This document shows positions 7,989 through 16,432 of a stretch of 54,835 nucleotides of DNA, piece by piece. The DNA comes from Acidobacteriota bacterium. GTDB taxonomy: Bacteria; Acidobacteriota; Terriglobia; Terriglobales; Acidobacteriaceae. The stretch lies in assembly GCA_021816455.1 (NCBI GenBank), contig JAKAXU010000018.1, positions 1 through 54,835 on the forward strand, written 5' to 3'. The translations under genes were made by a program, and so were the position numbers. How positions within the stretch are numbered: the first letter of the stretch is position 1; each line of letters starts with the position of its first letter. The notes below the pieces were generated by a model that had not been told where the DNA came from, made no database searches, and saw only the letters and a program-made list of their open reading frames with translations.

Positions 7989-9107
7989 ATGAATCCTCTG
8001 CTATCATCCTCCCTTGCATCCGACGCGAACCCGCTGCAGCCGGTCTCGGTCGGCATCCTTGGCGCAACCGGCATGGTTGGCCAGCGCTTCATCCAGCTTC
8101 TGGAAAACCATCCTTGGTTTCGCATCACGTGGATTGCGGCCAGCGACCGCTCCAGCGGAAAAACCTATGCCGAGGCCGCGAAATGGCGACTGGATACGCC
8201 CTGCCCGCAGCGGGTTGCTTCGATGATGCTGGCTCCGGCGGAGCCGGACCACGCGCCTCGAGTGATCTTCGCCGCGCTCGACACCGAGATCGCTCGCGAA
8301 CTGGAGCCAAAATTTGCTGCCGCCGGTTGCGCCGTCGTCTCCAACTCCAGCGCCTTTCGCATGGCTCCCGGTGTGCCACTGGTCATCCCTGAGGTCAACG
8401 CGGATCACCTGCACCTGATTGAGGGTCAAAGCTGGCGCCGCTCTTCGGGTGGCTACATCGTCACCAATCCCAATTGCTCGGCGATCGGCCTGGTGTTGGC
8501 GCTGAAACCGATCGAGGAGCGCTTCGGCATCGAGCAGATTTTTGTCTCCACCATGCAGGCCGTCTCCGGCGCGGGTTATCCCGGCGTGCCGTCCATGGAC
8601 ATCCTCGGCAACGTCGTTCCCTACATCAAGAACGAAGAACAGAAGATGGAAGAGGAGACGCTGAAACTGCTTGGTATGCTGAGCGACGATGCAATCCGAC
8701 CACTGGAGGCGCGCATGAGCGCCCACTGCAACCGCGTCTCGGTCGAAGACGGACACACCGAAAGCGTCTCCATCAAACTGCGGCGCCCGGCTACACGCGA
8801 GCAGTTGCTTACCGCCTGGGCGGGGTTTCAGCCGCTGGCAGGCCAGCATCTTCCTACGGCTCCGGCGCAACCGGTCGAATGGATCGAAGCCGAAGACCGT
8901 CCGCAGCCGAGACTGGATCGCAATCGGGGCGGTGGCATGGCGGCCTCGGTCGGGCGGCTGCGTCCCTGCGGAGTGCTGGACTGGAAGTTTACCGTGCTCT
9001 CGCACAATACGATTCGCGGCGCCGCCGGCGCGGCTATTCTGAACGGAGAGCTGCTGCACCGGCTCGGCAAGCTGGAGACGGAACCGGTCGCCGCGGCAAC
9101 CCGGTGA
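7989..9107 (+). CDS. asd: Aspartate-semialdehyde dehydrogenase (archaeal/fungal type)
   Basis: 372 aa. It makes L-aspartate 4-semialdehyde from aspartyl phosphate with NADPH, the second step toward Lys, Thr and Met. The nucleotide-binding motif GILGATGMVGQRF is near residue 20, the catalytic Cys is in TNPNCSAIG, and a conserved SGAGYPGVPSMDILGNV segment and a His in SAHCNRV follow. These match the archaeal/yeast subfamily rather than the E. coli type. The start ATG 7989 has no Shine-Dalgarno; TACACT at 7972-7977 may be the -10. It heads an asd-lysC-dapB group, with lysC beginning 71 bp downstream. Confidence 0.92.
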   Translation: MNPLLSSSLASDANPLQPVSVGILGATGMVGQRFIQLLENHPWFRITWIAASDRSSGKTYAEAAKWRLDTPCPQRVASMMLAPAEPDHAPRVIFAALDTEIARELEPKFAAAGCAVVSNSSAFRMAPGVPLVIPEVNADHLHLIEGQSWRRSSGGYIVTNPNCSAIGLVLALKPIEERFGIEQIFVSTMQAVSGAGYPGVPSMDILGNVVPYIKNEEQKMEEETLKLLGMLSDDAIRPLEARMSAHCNRVSVEDGHTESVSIKLRRPATREQLLTAWAGFQPLAGQHLPTAPAQPVEWIEAEDRPQPRLDRNRGGGMAASVGRLRPCGVLDWKFTVLSHNTIRGAAGAAILNGELLHRLGKLETEPVAAATR

Positions 9108-9178
9108 GCGCTCCGGTTTGTGCAAATAAAATCGATCACCCGGCGCTTGTTTCCGGACTCCAACAGGATGATGCCCGC

Positions 9179-10597
9179 ATGAGTCTTGTCGTCATGAAAT
9201 TCGGTGGAACCTCGGTCGAGGACGCAACCGCCATCGCCCGCACCGCATCCATCGTTGCCGGCCGCATCGCCGCAGGCAAACATCCGGTCGTCATCGTCAG
9301 CGCCATGTCCCGGGTCACCGACCAGCTACTGGCTGCCGCTGCCGCTGCCAGCCGCGGAGATCGCACCGGGGCGTTGGCCATCAGTTCGCGCCTGCGCAGC
9401 CGCCATCGAGACACAGCCGGCGCACTGCTCAAGGACGCGGCAGTCCTTGCCGCGCTGCAGAACTGGATGGAATCCGAGTTCGACAGCCTCGATGAAGTCC
9501 TGCGCGGACTCTCGGCCATTCTGGAGCTGACTCCTCGCATCTCCGACCTCATCGTCAGTTATGGCGAGCGGCTTTCAAGCGCCATGATTGCGCGCGTCTT
9601 CGCCGAACGAGGCCTGAACGGCGCGCATGTCGATGCCCGCGAGGTCATTGTCACGGACTCACAGTATCAAAAGGCCATACCGCAGGATGCGCTGATCGAG
9701 ACCCGGTGCGCGGAAAATATCCGGCCGCTGGTGGATGCGGGCAAAGTGCCAGTGCTCGGGGGCTTCATCGGAAGCAATGAAGCCGGAATCACGACGACGC
9801 TTGGACGCGGCGGATCGGACTTCACCGGAGCACTCATCGGCGGCGCAATGCATGCCGAGGCCATCGAAATCTGGACCGACGTGAACGGCATCATGACGAC
9901 CGACCCCCGCATCTGTCCTGATGCGCTGCGAGTGAAGGTCATCAGTTTTGAAGAGGCAGCGGAACTGGCGTACTTCGGAGCCAAGGTGCTGCATCCTGCA
10001 ACCATCCTGCCGGCGGTGCGCCGGAATATCCCCGTGCTGGTGCTGAACTCACGCAATCCGCAGAACGAGGGTACACGCATCATCGCCATCGCGCCGCACT
10101 GCACAAGCCCCTTCAAGTGCATCGCCGTCAAGAAGAAGCTGACCATCATCGACGTGGTAGCCAGCCGCATGCTGATGACGCATGGCTACCTGAAGGCCAT
10201 CTTCGACATCTTCGACAAACATCAGTGCGCGGTTGATATGGTTTCGACCAGCGAGGTGAGTGTCTCGCTGACCGTGGATGCAACCGACAAGCTGCCCGCC
10301 ATCGCCGATGACCTCAGCCGCATCGCCGACGTCAAATATGAGGGACAAAAGGCGCTGATCTGCATGGTCGGCGAAGATATCCGAGGGCAGAATGGCATCG
10401 CGGCGCAGGTCTTTGCTGCGATGCAGCACGTGAATGTGCGAATGATCTCGCAGGGAGCCAGCGAGATCAACATGAGCTTTATGATCGAGGAGTCTGATGT
10501 CGAGGAAGCGGTGCGTTCGCTGCACAGCTATTTTTTCCGCGATCCCGACCCGGCGGTCTTCGACGTTGAAGAGCGACAGGCGGCTGTTGCCCAATAA
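9179..10597 (+). CDS. lysC: Aspartate kinase
   Basis: 472 aa, monofunctional length. The amino-acid kinase domain (residues 1 to about 300) begins with the KFGGTSV motif at residues 7-13 and contains GRGGSDFTG and the DVNGIMTTDPR nucleotide segment. Two C-terminal ACT domains follow (IIDVVASRM and LICMVGED starts), which normally bind lysine or threonine for feedback inhibition. The reaction is aspartate to aspartyl-4-phosphate. ATG 9179 is chosen, with AGGATG at 9165-9170; the longer open frame reaching back to 8474 only reads through asd in another frame. It is probably co-transcribed with asd and dapB. Confidence 0.93.
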   Translation: MSLVVMKFGGTSVEDATAIARTASIVAGRIAAGKHPVVIVSAMSRVTDQLLAAAAAASRGDRTGALAISSRLRSRHRDTAGALLKDAAVLAALQNWMESEFDSLDEVLRGLSAILELTPRISDLIVSYGERLSSAMIARVFAERGLNGAHVDAREVIVTDSQYQKAIPQDALIETRCAENIRPLVDAGKVPVLGGFIGSNEAGITTTLGRGGSDFTGALIGGAMHAEAIEIWTDVNGIMTTDPRICPDALRVKVISFEEAAELAYFGAKVLHPATILPAVRRNIPVLVLNSRNPQNEGTRIIAIAPHCTSPFKCIAVKKKLTIIDVVASRMLMTHGYLKAIFDIFDKHQCAVDMVSTSEVSVSLTVDATDKLPAIADDLSRIADVKYEGQKALICMVGEDIRGQNGIAAQVFAAMQHVNVRMISQGASEINMSFMIEESDVEEAVRSLHSYFFRDPDPAVFDVEERQAAVAQ

Positions 10598-10662
10598 CCC
10601 GCGGCCCTGAGGAACGATCCTTGCGATCCACTGACGGGAAGCCACTTCCACGGAGGTTCTTC

Positions 10663-11355
10663 ATGCTGATGTTGGTGCTGGGAAAAGGCAAAACCGGCAG
10701 TCTTGTGGCGCAGGTTGCGCACGAGCGCGGCCACTCCGTGCGTGTGCTGGACTGGAAAGAGAACGCAGGCGCGGGCGCGCTGACGGCTCCCACCCTGGCC
10801 CACATCGACGTGGTGCTGGACTTTACCAACGCAGAATCGGCCGTCGAGAATATGCGCTCCTGCCTGGCCCTGGGTGCACGCATGGTGGTCGGTACCACGG
10901 GCTGGTATGACAAGCTTCCGGATATGAAGGCGTTGGCGATTCGCAAGGGCGGCGCGCTGCTCTACGGTAGCAATTTTTCCGTCGGCGTGCAGAAGTTCTT
11001 CCAGCTTGTGACCCAGCTTGCACAGTTGCGCGATTACAGTTTTTCCATCTCTGAGACCCATCACGCCTCCAAGCTGGACTCTCCTTCCGGCACAGCGCTC
11101 ACACTGCGAGAAATTCTGCGCACGGCTCATCCCGATGCGGAGATTCCCATCGAATCCAGCCGTAGCGGAGACCATAGCGGTCTGCACGTGGTCATCGCGT
11201 CGGGCGAGTCCGACCGCATCGAGATGCGGCATGAGGCGCATGACCGACGCGGATTCGCGCTGGGCGCGGTGCTGGCCGCCGAGTGGCTGGCTGGCAGGTC
11301 CGGAGCCTGGGATTTCCGCGAGGTACTCGACCAGGTGCTGGCAGGTCGTCTCTAG
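10663..11355 (+). CDS. dapB: 4-hydroxy-tetrahydrodipicolinate reductase
   Basis: 230 aa, shorter than the roughly 270 aa of E. coli DapB. The family signature is clear: the ETHHASKLDSPSGTAL stretch holds the catalytic His and Lys, and VVGTTGW and GSNFSVGV are also present. The nucleotide-binding turn is G-K-G-K-T-G instead of the usual GxxGxxG, so NADH/NADPH binding may differ. It catalyses the NAD(P)H-dependent step after DapA in lysine/diaminopimelate synthesis. The start ATG 10663 has GGAGG at 10652-10656; a TTG at 10621 is less likely. It follows lysC by 65 bp. Confidence 0.88.
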   Translation: MLMLVLGKGKTGSLVAQVAHERGHSVRVLDWKENAGAGALTAPTLAHIDVVLDFTNAESAVENMRSCLALGARMVVGTTGWYDKLPDMKALAIRKGGALLYGSNFSVGVQKFFQLVTQLAQLRDYSFSISETHHASKLDSPSGTALTLREILRTAHPDAEIPIESSRSGDHSGLHVVIASGESDRIEMRHEAHDRRGFALGAVLAAEWLAGRSGAWDFREVLDQVLAGRL

Positions 11356-11557
11356 TCCATATGGAGTGACAGGTTCCTCCGCCGCAATTCGATGAATTTC
11401 AATGAGTTCCTCTACGATTGCGCTACGGTCTGCTTGCAGTTGAACAAAACGGTGCATGGCGAAAGCGTTCTGTAGAGTGGATGCGGGGGAGCGTGAGCGG
11501 ACCGGGCGCGGGGTCTTTGGAAAGATAGTGGAAAGCGGGGCGTTAAGTCTGTTCGTT

Positions 11558-11565
11558 GATATACT
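11558..11565 (+). promoter_or_regulatory. ispH promoter, extended -10
   Basis: A TGA-TATACT element (TATACT at 11560-11565, preceded by TGA) ends 7 nt before the ATG at 11573. No good -35 is visible, as expected for an extended -10. It probably drives ispH and possibly the hopanoid genes behind it. Confidence 0.45.
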
Positions 11566-11572
11566 GGAGGGT

Positions 11573-12610
11573 ATGCAGAGCGTCATGGAATCTCTCTCCA
11601 ATCCTGTTTCCCATTCGAGCCACGCGACAGCAGTTGCAGGTCAGAAGCGCGTGTTGCTGCTCAAACCGCGCGGATTCTGCGCCGGCGTGGTACGCGCGAT
11701 CGACATTGTGAAGATTGCGCTGGAGACCTTCGGCGCGCCAATCTATGTGCGCCGGGAGATCGTACACAACCGGTTTGTAGTGAACGAGCTGGCAGAAAAA
11801 GGCGCGATTTTTGTACACGAGATAGAAGAGGTTCCGGAGGGTCAGCGCGTAATCTACAGCGCGCACGGGGTTTCCCCAGCAGTACGCGAAGCGAGCAAGG
11901 CACGACGGTTGAAGGTGATCGACGCAACCTGCCCGCTGGTGACCAAGGTGCACGTGGAAGCGGTGAAGTTCGCAAAGCAGGGTTACTCGCTGGTGCTGGT
12001 GGGCCATCGCGATCATGACGAGATTGAAGGTACGCTGGGCGAAGCACCGGAGGCGACGCAGGTGGTCTCGAATGTGGCCGAGGTGGAGGCGCTGGTGGTT
12101 CCGGATCCGAATCGCGTGGCTTATCTGACCCAGACGACGCTTTCGCTGGATGAGGCACGGGATATTATCCAGGCACTGAAGCTGAAGTTTCCGAATATCG
12201 TAGGGCCGCACACGCAGGATATCTGTTACGCAACAGAGAATCGCCAGGTGGCAGTGCGCAATGTGGCTCCGGGCGCTGACCTGGTTCTGGTTGTCGGCTC
12301 GACGAACAGTTCCAATTCGAATCGGCTGGTGGAGGTTTCGAACAATCTCGGCACCAAGGCGTATCTGATCGACAATTCGCAGGCTATCGATCCGGCGTGG
12401 CTGGAAGGCGTACAATCCGTGGCGGTGACTGCCGGCGCCTCCGCTCCGGAGGTTCTGGTCGAGGATGTCATCAATTATTTGCAGCAAAACGGCTACTCCG
12501 GCGTCGAAGAGGTAGAGGTTATGCCGGAAAATGTGCGTTTCGGTCTTCCGCCGGAGATCGTGCAGGCAATCGGCGGAGCGGATGGCGGCGCACCGGTGCC
12601 AGTACAGTGA
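11573..12610 (+). CDS. ispH: 4-hydroxy-3-methylbut-2-enyl diphosphate reductase
   Basis: 345 aa. This is the last enzyme of the MEP pathway, reducing HMBPP to IPP and DMAPP with a [4Fe-4S] cluster. The three cluster cysteines are in RGFCAGV (Cys36), DATCPLV and QDICYATENRQ; a conserved His is in SAHGV and the substrate-binding Ser/Asn in STNSSNS. ATG 11573 follows TATACT by 7 nt and its only GGAGGG is 1 nt away, so it is probably leaderless; ATG 11585 is an alternative start. It sits 136 bp before the squalene-hopene cyclase gene, so isoprenoid precursor supply is placed at the head of the hopanoid genes. Confidence 0.94.
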   Translation: MQSVMESLSNPVSHSSHATAVAGQKRVLLLKPRGFCAGVVRAIDIVKIALETFGAPIYVRREIVHNRFVVNELAEKGAIFVHEIEEVPEGQRVIYSAHGVSPAVREASKARRLKVIDATCPLVTKVHVEAVKFAKQGYSLVLVGHRDHDEIEGTLGEAPEATQVVSNVAEVEALVVPDPNRVAYLTQTTLSLDEARDIIQALKLKFPNIVGPHTQDICYATENRQVAVRNVAPGADLVLVVGSTNSSNSNRLVEVSNNLGTKAYLIDNSQAIDPAWLEGVQSVAVTAGASAPEVLVEDVINYLQQNGYSGVEEVEVMPENVRFGLPPEIVQAIGGADGGAPVPVQ

Positions 12611-12746
12611 GTCTTGTTCGTTGCAGTGGGCCTGGCAAAGCGGTGGCAGCATGTTTTTTTTTGCTCCGATCGGTTCGGGTCATGATTGCAACACAGCGCG
12701 AAAGGACTTCCAGCTCTCCTGGGAAGCGAGGCTTGCGGCGATAGCT

Positions 12747-14768
12747 ATGGATCGAGTAGCAGACAAAATACAATTGGACGGAACACTCGCTGCGAGACCG
12801 CGTTTTGGCCGACTGGATGCAGATTTATCGCAGGTGGAGTCGGCGATTGAACGAAGCGCTGAGCATCTGTTTGCGCAGCAGCACGCCGATGGTTACTGGT
12901 GTGGCGAGCTGGAGGCAGACTCCATGCTCGAAGCCGACTATATCTTCATGCACATGCTGCTGGAGAGTGGTGATCCGGGCCGAATGAAGCGTGCGCTGAC
13001 GGAGATGCTGCGCTATCAGAATGAGGACGGAAGCTGGAGCATTTATCCCGGTGGTCCGGGCAATATTTCGCTTGCCGTGAAATGCTACTTTGCCTGCAAA
13101 CTGATGGGCATGTCGGCTGACGATCCGATCCTGGTACGTGCGCGGAAGTGGATTCTGACGCACGGCGGAGTGGTGGCCTGCAACACCTTTACGAAAATCT
13201 ATCTCTGCGCACTCGGACAGTACGACTATGACGCGGTGCCCGCGATTCCGCCGGAGATCGTGCTGGCGCCGAACTGGTTCTATTTCAACATTTACGAGAT
13301 TTCGTCCTGGTCGCGTGCAATTCTGGTGCCGCTGTCGATCATCTATGCGAAGAAACCGTTTCGCAAGATTCTTCCGAATCAGGGTATCGACGAACTGTTT
13401 GTGGGCGGGCGAGAGAACGCCGATCTTCGCCTCCAGTATGACCGGAAGAAATGGGTGAGCTGGAGGAATTTCTTTCTGCTGGCGGATCGTGTCTTCCACA
13501 AGATCGAGGCGGTCTATCTTCGTCCACTGCGCAAGCTGGCGCTAAAGAAGGCGGAGAAGTGGATGCTCGAACGACTGGAGATGTCCGACGGACTAGGCGC
13601 GATTTACCCTGCGATGATGAACGCGATTATAGCGCTGCGCTGTCTGGGATACTCCGACGATGACCCGCAGGTGATTCGCGCACGGGATGAGTTTGAAAAG
13701 CTGGGAATCGAAGAAGCGGGTGGAGCGAATCATCCGGAGCCTACCTTCCGGATGCAGCCGTGCATGTCACCAGTGTGGGATACGGCATACGCGGTCTTTG
13801 CGCTTGGCGAGGCGGGAATTTCGCGGACCGATCCACGTATGGTGAAGGCGGCGGACTGGATTCTGTCCAAGGAAGTGCGGCACCTGGGTGACTGGGCGGT
13901 GAAGGTTCCAAAGACTCAGCCGGGCGGATGGTACTTTGAGTTCAACAACGAGTTTTATCCGGACACGGATGATACGGCGCAAGTTCTGCTGGCGCTGAGT
14001 CGCGTGGAAAATCTCCGCGGACGGTATCAGCACGAGGTGGCGCAACGGGCAATCGACTGGATCTTCGCCATGCAGTGCAGCAACGGCGGCTGGGCCAGCT
14101 TCGACAAAGACAACACGAAGATGATCTTCCAGTATGTTCCGTTCGCCGATCACAATGCGATGCTCGATCCACCAACGGTGGACATCACCGGGCGGATGCT
14201 GGAGATGCTTTCCAGCTACGGATATACGCGCGCCGACAAACGCGTGGAGCGGGCGGTACAGTTCATCCTGCACGAGCAGGAGCCGGATGGAAGCTGGTTC
14301 GGGCGCTGGGGCGTGAATTACATCTACGGCACGTTCCTTGTTCTGCGCGGACTGGAAGCGATCGGAATGGATCACAACGAACCGCAGATTCAGCAGGCGG
14401 CGGAGTGGATTCGGATGATCCAGAATCCGGACGGCGGATGGGGCGAAAGCTGCCTGAGCTACGACGATCCAGTGCAGCGTGGGATTGGTCCGAGCACACC
14501 CTCGCAGACAGCCTGGGCGTTGCTCGGGTTGCTGGCGGCCGGCGACACGCGCAGCGATTCGGTGGCCAAGGGAGTGCGTTGGCTGCTGGAGCATCAGCAG
14601 GAGTCCGGCGACTGGGATGAATCCGTGGGCCGCGGAACTGCGCGCCAGGCGCTGTATACCGGAACCGGATTTCCGCGGGTCTTTTATCTGGCTTACCACA
14701 TGTACCGAAATTATTTCCCGCTGCTGGCGCTTACGACGTATCGAAGCGCAATGCAGAGCGAAAATTGA
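12747..14768 (+). CDS. shc: Squalene-hopene cyclase
   Basis: 673 aa, the normal size. The catalytic DxDDTA motif is at residues 406-411 (DTDDTA), where the central Asp protonates squalene. At least six QW-type repeats are visible (for example QHADGYW, QNEDGSW, CSNGGWASF, QEPDGSW, QNPDGGWGE, QESGDWDE). It cyclises squalene to hopene/diplopterol at the membrane. ATG 12747 is chosen because family similarity begins soon after; an ATG at 12651 would add a stretch that looks like translated intergenic DNA. No strong Shine-Dalgarno is seen. hpnH follows 87 bp downstream. Confidence 0.93.
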   Translation: MDRVADKIQLDGTLAARPRFGRLDADLSQVESAIERSAEHLFAQQHADGYWCGELEADSMLEADYIFMHMLLESGDPGRMKRALTEMLRYQNEDGSWSIYPGGPGNISLAVKCYFACKLMGMSADDPILVRARKWILTHGGVVACNTFTKIYLCALGQYDYDAVPAIPPEIVLAPNWFYFNIYEISSWSRAILVPLSIIYAKKPFRKILPNQGIDELFVGGRENADLRLQYDRKKWVSWRNFFLLADRVFHKIEAVYLRPLRKLALKKAEKWMLERLEMSDGLGAIYPAMMNAIIALRCLGYSDDDPQVIRARDEFEKLGIEEAGGANHPEPTFRMQPCMSPVWDTAYAVFALGEAGISRTDPRMVKAADWILSKEVRHLGDWAVKVPKTQPGGWYFEFNNEFYPDTDDTAQVLLALSRVENLRGRYQHEVAQRAIDWIFAMQCSNGGWASFDKDNTKMIFQYVPFADHNAMLDPPTVDITGRMLEMLSSYGYTRADKRVERAVQFILHEQEPDGSWFGRWGVNYIYGTFLVLRGLEAIGMDHNEPQIQQAAEWIRMIQNPDGGWGESCLSYDDPVQRGIGPSTPSQTAWALLGLLAAGDTRSDSVAKGVRWLLEHQQESGDWDESVGRGTARQALYTGTGFPRVFYLAYHMYRNYFPLLALTTYRSAMQSEN

Positions 14769-14855
14769 AGCCGTCTCGGGAAGTAAATCCGGGAATGAAT
14801 CTGGCCTGAGGGCCGCAGCAGGATGCGCCGACAGTGGCGCGGGAGGACGGAAGAG

Positions 14856-15995
14856 ATGGGTGTACCAATCTCACAGATGTGGACGGTAGCCAGCTACATC
14901 GTTGGCAAGAGGCTGAAGGGCGAAAAACGCTATCCGCTGGTGCTGATGCTGGAGCCTCTCTTTCGCTGCAATCTGGCTTGTGCCGGATGCGGCAAGGTGC
15001 AGTACCCGCCGCATATTCTGAAGAAAGAGCTTTCCCCGGAGGAGTGTTTTCGCGCCGTGGAGGAAAGCGGCGTGCCGATGGTTTCGATCCCTGGTGGCGA
15101 GCCGCTGCTGCATCCGCAGATTGTTGAGATTGTCAACGGTCTGATTGCGCAGAAAAAATATATCTACCTGTGCACGAATGCGCTGGAGCTGAAGCGGCGC
15201 ATCCACGAGTTCACTCCATCGAAGTACCTGACCTTCTCGGTGCATCTGGATGGATTGCGCGATCACCATGATTTTTCCGTCTGCCGCGAAGGTGGATGGG
15301 ATATGGCGGTGGAGGGCATTCGCGAAGCGGTGAAGCGTGGCTTCCGCGTGACGCCGAACTCGACCTTCTTCGATGGCACAGACCCGAACATGGTGCGCGA
15401 GTACTTCGACGTGGTGATGTCCCTTGGTGTGGAAGGCATTGTGCTCTCGCCTGGCTACAGCTATGACAAGGCACCGGACCAGCAGCACTTCCTTGGCCGC
15501 GCGAAGTCCCGCAGGCTCTTCCGCGCAATTTTGTCGAATCGGAAGAAGAGCTGGAAGTTCAATATGTCGCCGCTGTTCCTGGAGTTTCTGATGGGCAAGC
15601 GCGACTACGAATGCACGCCGTGGGGGTCACCGGCGTACAACATCTTTGGCTGGCAGAAACCGTGTTATCTGCTCCAGGATGGTTACGCAGAGAGTTTCAA
15701 AGAGCTGATGGAGACGACAAAGTGGGAGAACTACGGCACTTCAAGTGGCAATCCCAAGTGTGCCAACTGCATGGTGAGTTGCGGCTATGAACCCTCCGCG
15801 GTGACGCATGGCTTTGGCTCGCTGGAGGGCTTCGTTGCGATGGCGAAGGCGGCAATCTTCAGCACATATGAGGACAAGGGCGCACTGAACCTGCTCAACG
15901 ATGCGAGTTTTGCAGCACACAACGGATCACTGGTACAGATTCACTCCAGCGCAGCAGCTCTTCCTGCAGCTCAACTTGAGGAGACGCGCGCATGA
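14856..15995 (+). CDS. hpnH: Adenosylhopane synthase, radical SAM HpnH
   Basis: 379 aa. The radical SAM cluster motif is C-x3-C-x2-C (Cys38, Cys42, Cys45 in CNLACAGC), preceded by the PLVLMLEPLFR stretch of HpnH; a C-terminal Cys group (CANCMVSCGYE) also fits. HpnH adds the 5'-deoxyadenosyl radical to diploptene, starting the C35 side chain. ATG 14856 has GGAGGA 9 nt upstream; an in-frame codon at 14823 is less likely. The stop overlaps the start of the next gene by 4 bp. Confidence 0.93.
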   Translation: MGVPISQMWTVASYIVGKRLKGEKRYPLVLMLEPLFRCNLACAGCGKVQYPPHILKKELSPEECFRAVEESGVPMVSIPGGEPLLHPQIVEIVNGLIAQKKYIYLCTNALELKRRIHEFTPSKYLTFSVHLDGLRDHHDFSVCREGGWDMAVEGIREAVKRGFRVTPNSTFFDGTDPNMVREYFDVVMSLGVEGIVLSPGYSYDKAPDQQHFLGRAKSRRLFRAILSNRKKSWKFNMSPLFLEFLMGKRDYECTPWGSPAYNIFGWQKPCYLLQDGYAESFKELMETTKWENYGTSSGNPKCANCMVSCGYEPSAVTHGFGSLEGFVAMAKAAIFSTYEDKGALNLLNDASFAAHNGSLVQIHSSAAALPAAQLEETRA

Positions 15996-16411
15996 GCGAG
16001 CTGACGACGGTGCAGAATCCCGATGAGATGGAGGTCGTCGCCGGATTTGCTCATGAGAATCTGGAAGGCTGGGTTCCGGAACTGGCCAGCGAAGACGATC
16101 TGAAGAACGCGCTGGAAAAGGCGTTCGATTATCGCGGCGATGTGACGCTGACGCTGAAAAACGGAGAACGAATCGACGCCTATCTCTTCAACCGCGCCAC
16201 TGGCTCGACACTGACTGATTCTTTCGTCCAGTTTTTTCCTGCCAACGCTGCGGAAAAGCGTCGTGTCAGTTATGCCGAGATTGCGCGGATCGAGTTCACA
16301 GGCAAGGACCGCGCCGCCGGCAAGCACTGGGAGGCGTGGGTGAAGAAATACGCCGAGAAGAAAGCTGCGGGCGAAAAAAATATCGGCCTGCATCCTGAGG
16401 CGCTCGACTGA
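15992..16411 (+). CDS. Unknown 139-aa protein in the hopanoid operon
   Basis: I do not recognise a named family. The protein is soluble, without signal peptide or membrane segment. The central part (about residues 45-105) reads as a small beta-barrel: VTLTLKNGERIDAYLFNR, then a strand around FVQFFPA, then VSYAEIARIEFTGKD, reminiscent of Sm/SH3-like folds (inference). The C-terminal 35 residues are charged and helical (HWEAWVKKYAEKK). The ATG overlaps the hpnH stop codon (ATGA) and hpnA starts 21 bp after its stop, so it is translationally coupled to hpnH and clearly part of the operon. A partner or regulator of HpnH is possible. Confidence 0.8.
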   Translation: MSELTTVQNPDEMEVVAGFAHENLEGWVPELASEDDLKNALEKAFDYRGDVTLTLKNGERIDAYLFNRATGSTLTDSFVQFFPANAAEKRRVSYAEIARIEFTGKDRAAGKHWEAWVKKYAEKKAAGEKNIGLHPEALD

Positions 16412-16432
16412 GCGAGCGGAAAGATCGTAAGG

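Noticed and set aside
8474-9178. Upstream extension of the lysC frame to 707 aa
   Set aside because: It reads asd in another frame; the kinase motif and Shine-Dalgarno fix the start at 9179.
12654-12662. Run of nine T as an ispH terminator
   Set aside because: No stable hairpin immediately upstream could be drawn.
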